Below, one piece after another: positions 39,917 to 49,328 of a stretch of 64,000 nucleotides of DNA (position 1 is the first letter of the stretch; each line of letters begins with the position of its first letter). A program made the translations under genes and the position numbers. The stretch is taken from NCBI GenBank assembly GCA_963728855.1, contig CAVSLN010000012.1:186001-250000 (forward strand). The letters run 5' to 3'. The notes beneath the pieces were generated by a model. It did not search any database. It had not been told where the DNA came from and was given only the letters and a program-made list of their open reading frames with translations. The stretch is from AC-43 sp963728855. GTDB taxonomy: Bacteria; Actinomycetota; Actinomycetes; Mycobacteriales; Micromonosporaceae.

Positions 39917-41173
39917 ATGGTGGGCAGCAAGGCTGATTCGATAGCCATCGATAACAAGTTGAGTGAACTCCGCCAGCGGTTGGACCAGTGCCGCGATACA
40001 TTCATCGGATTCCCTGTCTCCCTGGCCTTTGACTACCAGGAGCTGCTCCCGTTCTTCAACCAGATGATGAACAATGCTGGGGACCCATTTGTCGATCACG
40101 CGTTCCGTAACCATACCAAGGACCTGGAGCGCGAAGTCATCGAGTTTTTCGCCGACCTGTTCCGGGCACCCGCCGAGGACCGGTGGGGATATGTGACCAA
40201 TGGCGGGTCGGAGAGCAACCTCTACGCGCTTTACCTGGCCCGCAGCCTGTATCCGAACGGCATCGTGTACCACTCCACCGCCGCTCATTACAGCGTGGAC
40301 AAGGCGATCGACATACTCGGGATGCCGTCGACGGCCGTGCACTGCGAGGTTCAGGGCGAGATCGACTACGTCGACCTTGCGGAGGCGCTGCGCCCGCACC
40401 GGGACCGTCCCGCGATCATCTTCGCCAATGTGGGCACCACCATGACCGAGGCGGTGGACGACGTCCGCAAGATTAGGCAGACGCTGCGCGGCCTGGCCAT
40501 CCGCGACCACTTCATCCACGCCGACGCGGCGCTGTCCGGTGTTCCGCTCGCGCTCCTGGAGCAGCAGCCGCGCTTCGACCTCGCGGAGGGGGCCGACTCG
40601 ATTTCGTTCAGCGGCCACAAGTTCATCGGCTCGCCGTTCCCGTGCGGCGTGGTGCTGACCCGGGCCAGCCTGCGTAACCGGATCGGGCGGATGGTCTCCT
40701 ACGTCGGCGCCCCGGACACCACGGTCACCGGGTCGCGCAGCGGGCATGGCCCGCTTCTGCTGTGGTACGCGATCCGTAAGTACGGCGTGGCGGGGCTGCG
40801 GGAACGCGCCGAGGAGGCGCGCGAGGTCGCCGCGTACACGCTGGGTCGCCTCATCGAGATCGGCTGGCCGGCGTGGCGCAACCCGAACGCGCTCACCGTC
40901 GTGCTGCGCAAGCCACCTGCCGCCATCGTGTCGCGGTGGATGCTCGCCACCAGCGACGGGATCAGCCACATCGTCTGCGTACCGGGTGTGACCCGTACGC
41001 AGATCGACAAGTTCATCACCGACCTGGCAGCGGTCCAGGGGGCGCAGGCGGTCCATCCTGGCCAGGAGGGGCCCGCCGCGGTGCCGGGCATCCACGCCGT
41101 CCAGGAGGTGCCCGCCGCGGCTGGTACACCCGAGCACCGCAAGCTGCGCCACTCGGTGCCGGTGGTGGCCTGA
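39917..41173 (+). CDS. hdc: PLP-dependent histidine decarboxylase-like enzyme
   Basis: 418 aa from ATG 39917, with GAGGGGG upstream. A group II PLP decarboxylase: GFPVSLAFDYQELLPFFNQM, LEREVIEFFADLF, GYVTNGGSESNLYALYLARS (phosphate contact), FANVGTTMTEAVDDV, HIHADAALSG (cofactor Asp) and SFSGHKFIGSPFPCGVVL with the PLP lysine. The SGHKFIGSP-x-PCG form and overall length to about residue 375 match bacterial PLP histidine decarboxylases, which make histamine; related enzymes act on other amino acids inside siderophore and antibiotic pathways. The final 40 residues are an Ala/Pro/His-rich extension not normal for the family. An APC permease lies nearby. Confidence 0.85.
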   Translation: MVGSKADSIAIDNKLSELRQRLDQCRDTFIGFPVSLAFDYQELLPFFNQMMNNAGDPFVDHAFRNHTKDLEREVIEFFADLFRAPAEDRWGYVTNGGSESNLYALYLARSLYPNGIVYHSTAAHYSVDKAIDILGMPSTAVHCEVQGEIDYVDLAEALRPHRDRPAIIFANVGTTMTEAVDDVRKIRQTLRGLAIRDHFIHADAALSGVPLALLEQQPRFDLAEGADSISFSGHKFIGSPFPCGVVLTRASLRNRIGRMVSYVGAPDTTVTGSRSGHGPLLLWYAIRKYGVAGLRERAEEAREVAAYTLGRLIEIGWPAWRNPNALTVVLRKPPAAIVSRWMLATSDGISHIVCVPGVTRTQIDKFITDLAAVQGAQAVHPGQEGPAAVPGIHAVQEVPAAAGTPEHRKLRHSVPVVA

Positions 41174-41310
41174 CGCGGGAGTGCCGTCCCCTCCCCGGGC
41201 TCGGGGTAATCGTCCACTGTGGACGATCGGCCAGGCGGTGGTGACCGGGTTGACCGGACGGGATACGGTTGCGGGCAGGAGTCGATCACCGAGCCAGACC
41301 TGGGGGGCGG

Positions 41311-42612
41311 ATGGCGACGCTCGCCGTTCCCGCGCGCAGCCCGCGTAGCGACCGGTGGGCGGCCCGTACCAGAAGCTCGCCGGGCCGGCTCACCGAGCTG
41401 GTGCTCGGCCTCACGGTGCTCGGGCTGCTGGCCGGGCTGGCCGCCACCATAGGCACGAGCCAACGCGCCGGACTCGTCACCGCGGTCGGCAGCCAGAGCG
41501 GGCCGCTGGCCGTACAGGCGCAGGCGCTCTACCACGCCCTGTCCGACGCGGACGCGACGGCGGCCGATGCCTTCCTGGCGGGCGGGGTCGAACCGCCGGC
41601 GCTGCGCGACCGGTACCGGGCCGACATCGCGGCGGCCACCGCCGCCCTCGCCGCGGTCAGCGAAGGCGGCGCCAGTGACCGGTCGGCGGTCGAGCTGATC
41701 TCGGCGCAGCTGCCGGTCTACACCGGCATCGTGGACACCGCGCGCGCCGACAACCGGCTCGGCCTCCCGCTGGGCGCCGCGTACCTGCGGGAGGCGTCCG
41801 GGCTCATGCGCCAGCAACTGCTCCCGGCCGCCGAGCGGCTCTACCGTACGGAGACCGACCGGCTGCGCGCCGACCGCTCGGGCGGCGGTGAGTTCCCGTG
41901 GCTCGCCGTACCGCTGCTGGTGCTCACGCTCGTCGGCCTCGGGCTGGCCCAGCGCTACCTGATCCGCCGCACCAACCGCCTGGTCAACGTCGGCCTGGCC
42001 GCCGCGAGCCTCGCGGCGCTCGTCATGCTGGTCTGGACCGGCTGGTCGTGGGTGGTCGTGCACGGCCACCTGGACAAGGCGGACCGGACCGGCTCGGCCC
42101 AGGTCGACCTGCTCGCCCAGGCCCGGATCGCCGCGCTGCAGGCCCGCGCCGACGAGGCGCTGACCCTCGTCGCGCGCGGCACCGGCGCCGACAACGAGAA
42201 GGACTTCACCGTGGCGATGACCCGGCTCGCCGGGCCCGACGGCAACGGCGGCCTGCTCAGGCAGGCGCGCGACCGGGCGGGCGACCCGGCCGTGCTCGAC
42301 GCGGCGCTGTCGCACGCGCGGGCCTGGCATGACGCCCACAAGAAGGTCCGTGGCCTGGACGACGGTGGGAACTACCCCGACGCGGTCAAGCTCGCCACCG
42401 GCGACGACCCGGCGGGCGCCGCGGCCGCGTTCAACAAGCTGGACGCCGAGCTCGACAAGGGCATCACCGACGCCAGCGGGGTCTTCGACCGGGAGGCCGG
42501 CGCGGCCCGCGACGGGTTCGCCGGCGCGGTACCCGGCCTGGCCGTCCTGACCGTGCTCCTGCTCGCCGGCGTGGTCTACGGGCTCGGCCAGCGGATCGCG
42601 GAGTATCGATGA
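41311..42612 (+). CDS. glnX: GlnX-like membrane sensor of the PknG cluster
   Basis: 433 aa from ATG 41311, with GGGGGGCGG upstream. Four membrane segments: about residues 30-52, then an extracellular helical domain (60-195), two closely spaced segments around 205-225 and 232-255, a second extracellular helical domain (260-400) and a last segment (about 405-428). This architecture and its place upstream of pknG match GlnX, the partner that in mycobacteria relays amino-acid signals (through GlnH) to PknG. The extracellular halves are rich in Ala, Asp and Arg and contain no enzyme motif. Confidence 0.75.
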   Translation: MATLAVPARSPRSDRWAARTRSSPGRLTELVLGLTVLGLLAGLAATIGTSQRAGLVTAVGSQSGPLAVQAQALYHALSDADATAADAFLAGGVEPPALRDRYRADIAAATAALAAVSEGGASDRSAVELISAQLPVYTGIVDTARADNRLGLPLGAAYLREASGLMRQQLLPAAERLYRTETDRLRADRSGGGEFPWLAVPLLVLTLVGLGLAQRYLIRRTNRLVNVGLAAASLAALVMLVWTGWSWVVVHGHLDKADRTGSAQVDLLAQARIAALQARADEALTLVARGTGADNEKDFTVAMTRLAGPDGNGGLLRQARDRAGDPAVLDAALSHARAWHDAHKKVRGLDDGGNYPDAVKLATGDDPAGAAAAFNKLDAELDKGITDASGVFDREAGAARDGFAGAVPGLAVLTVLLLAGVVYGLGQRIAEYR

Positions 42613-42670
42613 ATGGGCGGTCCCGGCCCCACCCCCACGCCGCCGCCCGCGAGGCATCAGGATTGACGTC

Positions 42671-43915
42671 GTGAGCGCGCCGATGAGCCGGGACGCGGTG
42701 GACGAGACCCTCGCCGGTCTCGGGGCGGCGCATGACCGGATCGCGGCCGCGATGTTCGCCGTGGACAGCCATCCCGGCCTCGCCTTCCTGCGCGGCGGCG
42801 GGCTGGCCGGCGCCATCCAGGCGCGCTGGGACGCGCTGCGCCCGGAGGTGGACCTGCTCTGGGCGCACTTCGCGCTGCTCGGCGACCTGCTGGAGCGGGC
42901 CCGGGGCATCCGGGGGCAGCGCCGGCCGGACGACGCGGACTGGGCGGCGCTGCGCCAGATCGCCGCCGAGCCGATCGTCGGGCTGGACGCGGCCGGGCTG
43001 CCCACCGACTCGGGTACGCCGGACACCCGGGTACGGCTCTGGGACCTGGCCCAGCAGCTGGAGCACCGGTGCGCCACGGTCACCGGGCACCTGTCCGAGG
43101 TGGACAGCGCCTGGCGAGCGGTCGCCGGCCGGTACGCGCCGCTGACCGAGGCGGTCGACGCGGTCGTCGCGCAGGCGGCCACCGTCGGGCTCGACGGGCT
43201 GGCCGGGCCGCTGGGCGCCGCGCTGGCCGACGCCGTCCGTGCGGACCTGGCCGACCCGCTCAGCGCGGCTCCGGGCGGACGGCTCGCCCCGCTCGTACAG
43301 CAGCGGCTCACCGAGCTGTCCGACCGGCTGGCCACCGTACGGGAGCGGGTCGCGGCCCTGGTCGCGGTCCGGGACGGGTACCCGGGCCGGGTCGCCGAGC
43401 TGACCGTGCTGCTCGACCAGGCGGCCGCGGCCGAAGGCGAGCTAGCCTCGGACTATGCCCGGGTGAACGAGAAGATCGGCGATCCCGGGCTGCCCCCGCT
43501 GCCGTCCTCCGCGGCCGTTCTGCGCGCCCGGCTCGGTGACCTGGACGGGCTGCGCCGGGCGAGCCGGTGGGCGGAGCTGGTCGACGCCGCGGACGCCCTG
43601 GAGCGGCAGGCGCGGCGGGCCACCGAGCGGGCCGGGGAGCTCCGGTCCGCGGCCGACGGGCTGCTGCGCCGGCGCGACGAGCTGCGCGGCCGGCTGGACG
43701 CCTACCGGGCCAAGGCCGCCCGGCTCGGGTACGCCGAGCACGAGGAGCTCACCGTGGCGTACGGGCGGGCCCGGGACCTGCTCTACGTCGCACCTTGCGA
43801 CCTGCGCGGGGCGACCCGTGCGGTGTTCGCCTACCAGCAGGCGCTGGCCGCCCTGCCCAGCGCCGCCCCGCCCAGCCCGGACCGAGGAGGTTCCGATACC
43901 GATGACGACCGGTAG
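42671..43915 (+). CDS. Helical protein of the PknG operon, 414 aa
   Basis: GTG 42671 (or ATG 42683). Almost entirely helical with long Leu/Ala/Arg/Glu heptads, for example LVQQRLTELSDRLATVRERV and DALERQARRATERAGELRSA; probably an elongated coiled coil. No signal peptide or membrane span. The end is acidic (SDTDDDR) and overlaps pknG by 14 nt. It occupies the position between glnX and pknG where mycobacteria have glnH, but is unrelated to a binding protein. It could be a scaffold for the kinase. Confidence 0.75.
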   Translation: MSAPMSRDAVDETLAGLGAAHDRIAAAMFAVDSHPGLAFLRGGGLAGAIQARWDALRPEVDLLWAHFALLGDLLERARGIRGQRRPDDADWAALRQIAAEPIVGLDAAGLPTDSGTPDTRVRLWDLAQQLEHRCATVTGHLSEVDSAWRAVAGRYAPLTEAVDAVVAQAATVGLDGLAGPLGAALADAVRADLADPLSAAPGGRLAPLVQQRLTELSDRLATVRERVAALVAVRDGYPGRVAELTVLLDQAAAAEGELASDYARVNEKIGDPGLPPLPSSAAVLRARLGDLDGLRRASRWAELVDAADALERQARRATERAGELRSAADGLLRRRDELRGRLDAYRAKAARLGYAEHEELTVAYGRARDLLYVAPCDLRGATRAVFAYQQALAALPSAAPPSPDRGGSDTDDDR

Positions 43916-46142
43916 CCCCTGTCAGCGGCCCGGCTGCACCGGCCACTACGACCAGGACGGGTACTGCGACGAGTGCGGGCACAAGGCGCCGGCCGGCGGG
44001 TCCGTCGGCGCGACCAGCGCGACCGGCGGCGGCCTGGCCACCAGCGCGACGGGCGGCGGGCTGTCCGGGCGCAGCAGCAGCGGGCGCGGCAGCCGGAGCC
44101 GGCCCGGGCGCGGTGGGCTGGGCGCCAACCTGGTGGAGATCCCGCCCGTACCGCTGCGGGACCCGGCCACCGCCGTGCAGTCCGACCCGAAGGTGCCCGA
44201 GTCGCAGCGGTTCTGCGGCAAGTGCGGCCAGCCTGCCGGCCGGGGCAAGGATGGCAAGCCCGGGCTCACCAAGGGGTTCTGCCCCAACTGCGGTACGCGC
44301 TACTCGTTCGTACCCCGGCTCAAGCCCGGCGACTCGGTCGACGGCCGCTACGAGATCCTCGGCGCCCTGGCCCATGGCGGCCTTGGCTGGATCTACCTCG
44401 CCCGCAACCGCAACCTGGGCGTGGAGGGCGCCGAGCTGTGGGTCGTGCTCAAGGGCCTGATCAACACGACCGACCAGGACGCGCTGGACGCGGCCATGGC
44501 CGAGCGCCGGTTCCTCGTCGAGGTCAACCACCCCAACATCGTCAAGATCCACGACTTCGTGGAGCACCCCGACCCGGTCACCGGCGACCAGGTCGGCTAC
44601 ATCGTCATGGAGTACGTGGGCGGCCGCTCGCTCAAGGACGTCGCCCTGTCCAACATCGGGGCCGACGGGCGCCGGCTGCCGCTGCCGCTGCCCCAGGTCC
44701 TCGCGTACGGCCTGGAGGTGCTCCCCGCGCTCGGCTACCTGCACGGCCGCGGCCTGCTCTTCTGCGACTTCAAGCCGGACAACGCGATCCACGCCGAGGA
44801 GCAGCTCAAGCTCATCGACCTCGGTGCCGTACGGCGCGCCGACGACATGGTCTCGCCGATCTACGGCACCCCCGGATACCAGGCCCCGGAGCTAGCCACG
44901 CTGGGCCCCTCGGTCGCCTCCGACATCTACACCGTCGGCCGTACCCTCGCCGTGCTGAGCTTCGACTTCGGCGGCTTCTCCACCCGGTACGCCGACCGGC
45001 TGCCCGACCCGGGCGACGTCCCGCTGCTGGCCCGTGAGGAGTCGTACCACCGGTACCTGATGCGGGCCACCAACCGCGACCCCGACCAGCGGTTCGACTC
45101 CGCCGCCGACATGTCGGAGCAGGGGCTCGGCGTGCTGTGCGAGGTGCTCTGCGCCGCCGACGGGCGTCCCCGCCCGACGCCTTCGACGCGGTTCACCCCG
45201 GAGCGGCGGCCGTTCGGGGCGAGCGAGCCGCTGGGTGGTCCGGTCGTGGCCGCCGCGCTGCCGTTGCCTTTACTCGACCCGACCGACCCGGGCGCCGGCT
45301 TCGTCGCGGCGCTGACCGGCGCCGACCCGGCCACCACGATCAGCCAGCTGCGCGCCGCCGCGGTGCAGAGCCCGGAGGTGACCCTGCGGCTGGTGCGGGC
45401 GCTGCTGGAGGCGGGCGAGACCGCGCGGGCCACCACCGAGCTGGCCAAGCTGCCCGATCCCGGGCTGGACTTCCGGCACGCCTGGTACACCGGGCTGATC
45501 GCGCTGGTCGACGGCCGGTACGACCTGGCCGTACCGGCGTTCGACGCGGTCTACGGCGCGCTGCCTGGAGAGCCGGCGGCCCGGCTGGCCCTCGCCGCCG
45601 CGCACGAGCTGGCCGGGCAGCGGGAGCTGGCCGTTCGCCGGTACGAGCGGGTGTGGCGGGTGGACCACGCGTACGTGAGCGCGGCGTTCGGGTGGGCCCG
45701 CTGCCGGCTGGCCGCGGGCGACCGGGTCGGGGCGGTGGCGGTCCTCGACGAGGTGCCGGACAGCTCCAGCCAGTACCAGGCCGCGCAGGTGGCGGCGGTA
45801 CGGGCCGGGCTGGACAAGGCCAGCGGTACCCTCGCCGAGGCCGACCTGGTGTCCGCCTCGCTGCGCCTGGAGCGGCTGCGGCTGGACACGCACCGGTCGG
45901 CGACCCTGGCCATCGAGCTCTTCCGCACGGCGCTGGACTTCCTCGGCGTACCGGCCGGCAACGGCGCGCCGCTGGTGCCGATGTCCGGTGGACGGGTGCT
46001 CGGGCACCCGCTGCGCGAACGGGACGTGCGCTTCGGCCTGGAGCGGGCGTACCGGACCCTGGCCACCCTGGAGCCCGACCAGCAGGCCAAGTACGCGCTG
46101 GTCGACCAGGCCAACTCCGTACGCCCCCGGACGGTGGTCTGA
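43902..46142 (+). CDS. pknG: Serine/threonine protein kinase PknG with zinc ribbons and TPR domain
   Basis: 746 aa from ATG 43902, with GAGGAGG 11 nt upstream. An extra Cys-rich ribbon lies at residues 5-26 (CQRPGCTGHYDQDGYCDECG), then the rubredoxin-like site of PknG near 105-130 (FCGKCGQ and FCPNCGTRYS). The kinase domain (about 140-400) has ALAHGGLGWIYLARN, WVVLKGL, LLFCDFKPDNAI (catalytic Asp), IDLGAV and YGTPGYQAPELA. The C-terminal half is a TPR-like helical array. PknG adjusts glutamate and 2-oxoglutarate metabolism through FHA proteins such as GarA; an FHA gene lies four genes on. No membrane span. Stop overlaps the phosphatase start. Confidence 0.93.
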   Translation: MTTGSPCQRPGCTGHYDQDGYCDECGHKAPAGGSVGATSATGGGLATSATGGGLSGRSSSGRGSRSRPGRGGLGANLVEIPPVPLRDPATAVQSDPKVPESQRFCGKCGQPAGRGKDGKPGLTKGFCPNCGTRYSFVPRLKPGDSVDGRYEILGALAHGGLGWIYLARNRNLGVEGAELWVVLKGLINTTDQDALDAAMAERRFLVEVNHPNIVKIHDFVEHPDPVTGDQVGYIVMEYVGGRSLKDVALSNIGADGRRLPLPLPQVLAYGLEVLPALGYLHGRGLLFCDFKPDNAIHAEEQLKLIDLGAVRRADDMVSPIYGTPGYQAPELATLGPSVASDIYTVGRTLAVLSFDFGGFSTRYADRLPDPGDVPLLAREESYHRYLMRATNRDPDQRFDSAADMSEQGLGVLCEVLCAADGRPRPTPSTRFTPERRPFGASEPLGGPVVAAALPLPLLDPTDPGAGFVAALTGADPATTISQLRAAAVQSPEVTLRLVRALLEAGETARATTELAKLPDPGLDFRHAWYTGLIALVDGRYDLAVPAFDAVYGALPGEPAARLALAAAHELAGQRELAVRRYERVWRVDHAYVSAAFGWARCRLAAGDRVGAVAVLDEVPDSSSQYQAAQVAAVRAGLDKASGTLAEADLVSASLRLERLRLDTHRSATLAIELFRTALDFLGVPAGNGAPLVPMSGGRVLGHPLRERDVRFGLERAYRTLATLEPDQQAKYALVDQANSVRPRTVV

Positions 46143-47203
46143 TGGCGCAACCCATGTGTCGAGCCTGTGGCGCGGCGGCGGTCGAGGGGGACCGGTACTG
46201 CGAGGCGTGCGGGCACGAGCTGGCCAGGCCGGCCACCCCGGCGTCGGCTCCGGTGTCGGAAGCCGCCGTCCCGGGTTCGGCGGGCTCGCTGCCGGACGCC
46301 CATTGGCTGTCCTCGGCGCAGGCGCCGGTGGCCTGCCCCAACTGCGGCGGTACCGGCTTCGACCCCGAGGGCTTCTGCGACACCTGCGGCCAGCGCCGCC
46401 CCTCGGGGCACGACCACCGGGAGCTGGATCTCGGCGTGGTGGCCGGGGTGACCGACCGGGGCAAGCGGCACTCCCGCAACGAGGACGCCATGGGCCTCGG
46501 CATCGGTACCGGCGCGCTGGTCGCCGTGGTGTGCGACGGGGTCTCCTCCTCGCACCGCCCGGACACCGCCTCGCACGCCGCGGTGAAGGCGGCGACGCCC
46601 GTACTGCTGGCCGAGCTGGCCGGCGGGCCCGAGGCGGCACTGCATGCGGCGACCCGGGCGGCCCAGGTCGCGGCGGCTCTCGCGGCCGGCGCCGAGCCCG
46701 GCCCGAACCCGCCGAGCTGTACGTTCGTGTCCGCCGTCGTCGGGCCGGACGCGGTGACCGTCGGCTGGGTCGGGGACAGCCGGGCGTACTGGCTGCCCGA
46801 GGACGGCGACCCGGCCTGCCTGACCACCGACGACTCGCTGGCCGGCCAGCTGGCCGCCGCGGGCGTACCGGTCGCCGAGTCCCCGCAGGCCGGTCCGGCC
46901 ACGGCACTCGTGCGCTGGCTCGGCGCGGACGCCATGGACACCACACCGCACCTGGTGACCTTCGTCCCGACCGGGCCGGGGCGGGTCCTGGTGTGCAGCG
47001 ACGGGCTCTTCCGCTACCGGCCGGCCGCCGCCGACCTGGCCGCGGTCACCCCGACCAAGCCGCCCCTGGACACGGCCCGGCAGCTGGTGACCTTCGCGCT
47101 CGACGAAGGCGGCCACGACAACGTGACGGTCATCGTGCTGCAGTACCCGCCCCCGCACCCACTCCAGTACCCAACCCCGTCCCCGGGAGGATCCGCGTCA
47201 TGA
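46142..47203 (+). CDS. PP2C-type protein phosphatase with zinc ribbons
   Basis: 353 aa. Two Cys4 ribbons precede the catalytic domain: CRACGAAAVEGDRYCEACGH at residues 6-25 and CPNCGGTGFDPEGFCDTCGQ near 65-85. The PP2C metal-binding motifs follow: GKRHSRNEDAMG, VAVVCDGVSSS, VGWVGDSRAYWL, VLVCSDGLF and GGHDNVTVIVLQ. It should remove phosphate from targets of the kinase encoded just before it; the ATG shares one base with the kinase stop. Having the same ribbon type on kinase and phosphatase suggests docking on a common partner or a shared redox/zinc response. Confidence 0.92.
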   Translation: MAQPMCRACGAAAVEGDRYCEACGHELARPATPASAPVSEAAVPGSAGSLPDAHWLSSAQAPVACPNCGGTGFDPEGFCDTCGQRRPSGHDHRELDLGVVAGVTDRGKRHSRNEDAMGLGIGTGALVAVVCDGVSSSHRPDTASHAAVKAATPVLLAELAGGPEAALHAATRAAQVAAALAAGAEPGPNPPSCTFVSAVVGPDAVTVGWVGDSRAYWLPEDGDPACLTTDDSLAGQLAAAGVPVAESPQAGPATALVRWLGADAMDTTPHLVTFVPTGPGRVLVCSDGLFRYRPAAADLAAVTPTKPPLDTARQLVTFALDEGGHDNVTVIVLQYPPPHPLQYPTPSPGGSAS

Positions 47204-48498
47204 GCGACCAGCAACCGGCCTTCCAGGCCGAGATCTACCAGAATCAGTACCTGCCCGCCGGGGGTACGGTCGTGGACGCGGTCGTCACGGTCACCGCCAG
47301 CGGCTCCGGGCTGCGGGCCGGCAGCACCCCGCCGAGCGCGGCGCAGGTGATCATGATCGACTGTTCGGGCTCGATGGCCAATCCGGCCACCAAGATGTCC
47401 GAGGCCAAGAAGGCTACCGTCACGGCCATCGATACGCTCCGGGACGGGGTGGCGTTCGCGGTCATCGCCGGGCGCAACGACGCCGACATGGTGTACCCGC
47501 TGCAGCCCAGGCTGGTACCGGCGGACGCGCAGACCCGGGCCCAGGCCAAGGATGCCGTCCACCGCCTGTCGGCGGCCGGCGGTACGGCGATCGGCCGCTG
47601 GTTAGCTCTCGGGAACACGCTCTTCGCCGGGCACCCGGCCGAGATCAAGCACGCGATCCTGCTCACCGACGGGCGTAACCAGCACGAGACGGCCCAGGAG
47701 CTGGCCGCCACCCTGCGCGCCTGCGAGGGCCGGTTCGTCTGCGACTCGCGCGGCGTCGGCAAGGACTGGGTCGCCGGCGAGCTGCTCACCGTCGCGTCCG
47801 CGCTGCTGGGTACGGCCAACGGGCTGCCCGACCCGGCCGCGCTCGTGGCCGACTTCCAGAAGATGACCGAGACCGCCATGGGTAAGGCGGTCGCCGACGT
47901 GGCGCTGCGGGTCTGGACCCCCGCCGGGTCGACCGTACGCTTCGTCAAGCAGGCATTCCCGCACATCGAGGACCTGACCGGCCGGCGTACCGACGTCAGC
48001 GCCCGCGTCGGCGACTACCCGACCGGCGCGTGGGGCGCGGAGAGCCGCGACTACCACGTGTCCGTCGAGGTACCGGCCGGCGGGGTCGGGGAGGAGGTGC
48101 TCGCCGCCCGGGTCAGCCTGGTCAGCCGGGACGAGGTACTGACACAGGGGCGGGTACTGGCCATCTGGACCGACGACACCGCGCTGTCCACCCGGATCAA
48201 CCCGCGGGTGGCGCACTACACCGGGCAGGCCGAGCTGGCCGCGGCCATCCAGGAGGGGCTGGCCGCCCGGGACGCCGGTGACGTGGAGACCGCGACGGCC
48301 AAGCTGGGCCGGGCCGTCCAGCTCGCCGAGGAGTCGGGGCACGAGGACACCGCCAAGCTGCTCGGCAAGGTGGTCGACGTGGTCGACGCGGCCACCGGTA
48401 CGGTCCGGCTCAAGCAGAAGGTGGAGAGCGTCGACGCGGAGATGGCCGGCGTGCAGTCCGTCCGTACCATCCCGGTCAAGCCCGGCAGGAACGGCTGA
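47200..48498 (+). CDS. VWA domain protein of the PknG operon
   Basis: 432 aa. A von Willebrand A domain spans about residues 45-220 with an intact metal site: VIMIDCSGSMANPATKM, Thr in AAGGTAIGRW and HAILLTDGRNQH. The remainder is a beta-rich region followed by a helical C-terminus (TATAKLGRAVQLAEESGHED). No signal or membrane span, so it is cytoplasmic. The start overlaps the phosphatase stop (ATGA). Cytoplasmic VWA proteins usually assemble or deliver partners in a metal-dependent way; here the partners are likely the kinase, phosphatase and FHA protein. Confidence 0.88.
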   Translation: MSDQQPAFQAEIYQNQYLPAGGTVVDAVVTVTASGSGLRAGSTPPSAAQVIMIDCSGSMANPATKMSEAKKATVTAIDTLRDGVAFAVIAGRNDADMVYPLQPRLVPADAQTRAQAKDAVHRLSAAGGTAIGRWLALGNTLFAGHPAEIKHAILLTDGRNQHETAQELAATLRACEGRFVCDSRGVGKDWVAGELLTVASALLGTANGLPDPAALVADFQKMTETAMGKAVADVALRVWTPAGSTVRFVKQAFPHIEDLTGRRTDVSARVGDYPTGAWGAESRDYHVSVEVPAGGVGEEVLAARVSLVSRDEVLTQGRVLAIWTDDTALSTRINPRVAHYTGQAELAAAIQEGLAARDAGDVETATAKLGRAVQLAEESGHEDTAKLLGKVVDVVDAATGTVRLKQKVESVDAEMAGVQSVRTIPVKPGRNG

Positions 48499-48509
48499 GG
48501 AGGCGGGAC

Positions 48510-49328
48510 ATGCCCACCTGTCCCAAGGGGCACGACTCGGTAGCGACGGACTACTGCGACGAGTGCGGTACCCCGATGGGCGCTCACCGGCCGCCGACCG
48601 TAGCCAGCCCGCCGGCCACGGCCACGGCGGAGGTGACGCCGTGCCCCCAGTGCGGCACCCCCCGCACGGGGCGGTTCTGCGAGCAGTGCGGGTACGACTT
48701 CGTGCTCGCACCGGCGCCGGAGCCGCCGGCCGAGCTGGCACCGGCGACCGCGGCGCCGGCCGAGCTGGCACCGACGACCGGAGCGCCGGCCGGGCCGGGC
48801 GAACCGGCTCGGGTCGCCGAAACCCCGGTCGCCGAAACCCGGGTCGCCGAAACCCGGGGCGGTGGGACTCCGGCCGAGACCACGGCTCCACCGCAGCTGC
48901 CCCGGCGCAACGGCCGGCCGCTGGGCTGGCGGGTGGTGGTCGCGGCCGACCGCGACCACCACGACCGGATGCGGGCGGCGGCCGTACCCGGCGCGCCGGA
49001 GATCCCGTTCCCGGCCTTCTACCCCGAGCGGCGCTTCCCGCTCGCGGCCACCCAGGTACTGATCGGCCGGCGCAGCCGCAAGCGGGGGATCGAGCCGGAC
49101 ATCGACCTGACCGGGCCGCCCGAGGACGCCGCCGTGTCGCACACGCACGCCGTACTCGTGCCCGGCACGGACGGCTGGTCGGTGGTCGACCTCGACTCGG
49201 CCAACGGCACCTACCTCAACGGCTCCGCGGACCAGATCGAGCCGAACACGCCGGTAGCCTTGCGTGACGGGGACCGGATCCACGTCGGTGCCTGGACCAC
49301 GTTGACCGTGCAGCGGGAGACTCCGTGA
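48510..49328 (+). CDS. FHA domain protein with two zinc ribbons
   Basis: 272 aa. Two Cys4 ribbons lie at residues 4-20 (CPKGHDSVATDYCDECG) and about 46-65 (CPQCGTPRTGRFCEQCGYDF), then an Ala/Pro/Glu-rich linker with VAETP/VAETR repeats. The C-terminal 110 residues are an FHA domain: VLIGRRSRKRGIEPDIDL, AAVSHTHAVL, VVDLDSANGTYLN and LRDGDRIHVGAWTTL. FHA domains bind phosphothreonine, making it the natural reader of PknG output, comparable to GarA in mycobacteria but with ribbons in place of GarA's phosphorylated ETTS tail. The stop overlaps the next start (GTGA). Confidence 0.92.
   Translation: MPTCPKGHDSVATDYCDECGTPMGAHRPPTVASPPATATAEVTPCPQCGTPRTGRFCEQCGYDFVLAPAPEPPAELAPATAAPAELAPTTGAPAGPGEPARVAETPVAETRVAETRGGGTPAETTAPPQLPRRNGRPLGWRVVVAADRDHHDRMRAAAVPGAPEIPFPAFYPERRFPLAATQVLIGRRSRKRGIEPDIDLTGPPEDAAVSHTHAVLVPGTDGWSVVDLDSANGTYLNGSADQIEPNTPVALRDGDRIHVGAWTTLTVQRETP
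48813..48857 (+). repeat. 15-bp tandem repeats in the FHA linker
   Basis: Three units of GTCGCCGAAACCC(C/G)G start at 48813, 48828 and 48843 and encode VAETP, VAETR, VAETR. In-frame slippage in a disordered linker. Confidence 0.8.

Noticed and set aside
39221..41152. 643-codon leftward open reading frame
   Set aside because: Antisense to the decarboxylase gene; its sequence is composition-driven and its apparent motifs follow from the complementary strand.
40699..43335. 878-codon leftward open reading frame
   Set aside because: It lies opposite the decarboxylase, GlnX-like and coiled-protein genes; its translation is Arg/Ser/Ala low complexity from reversed high-GC codons, with no ribosome site or domain.
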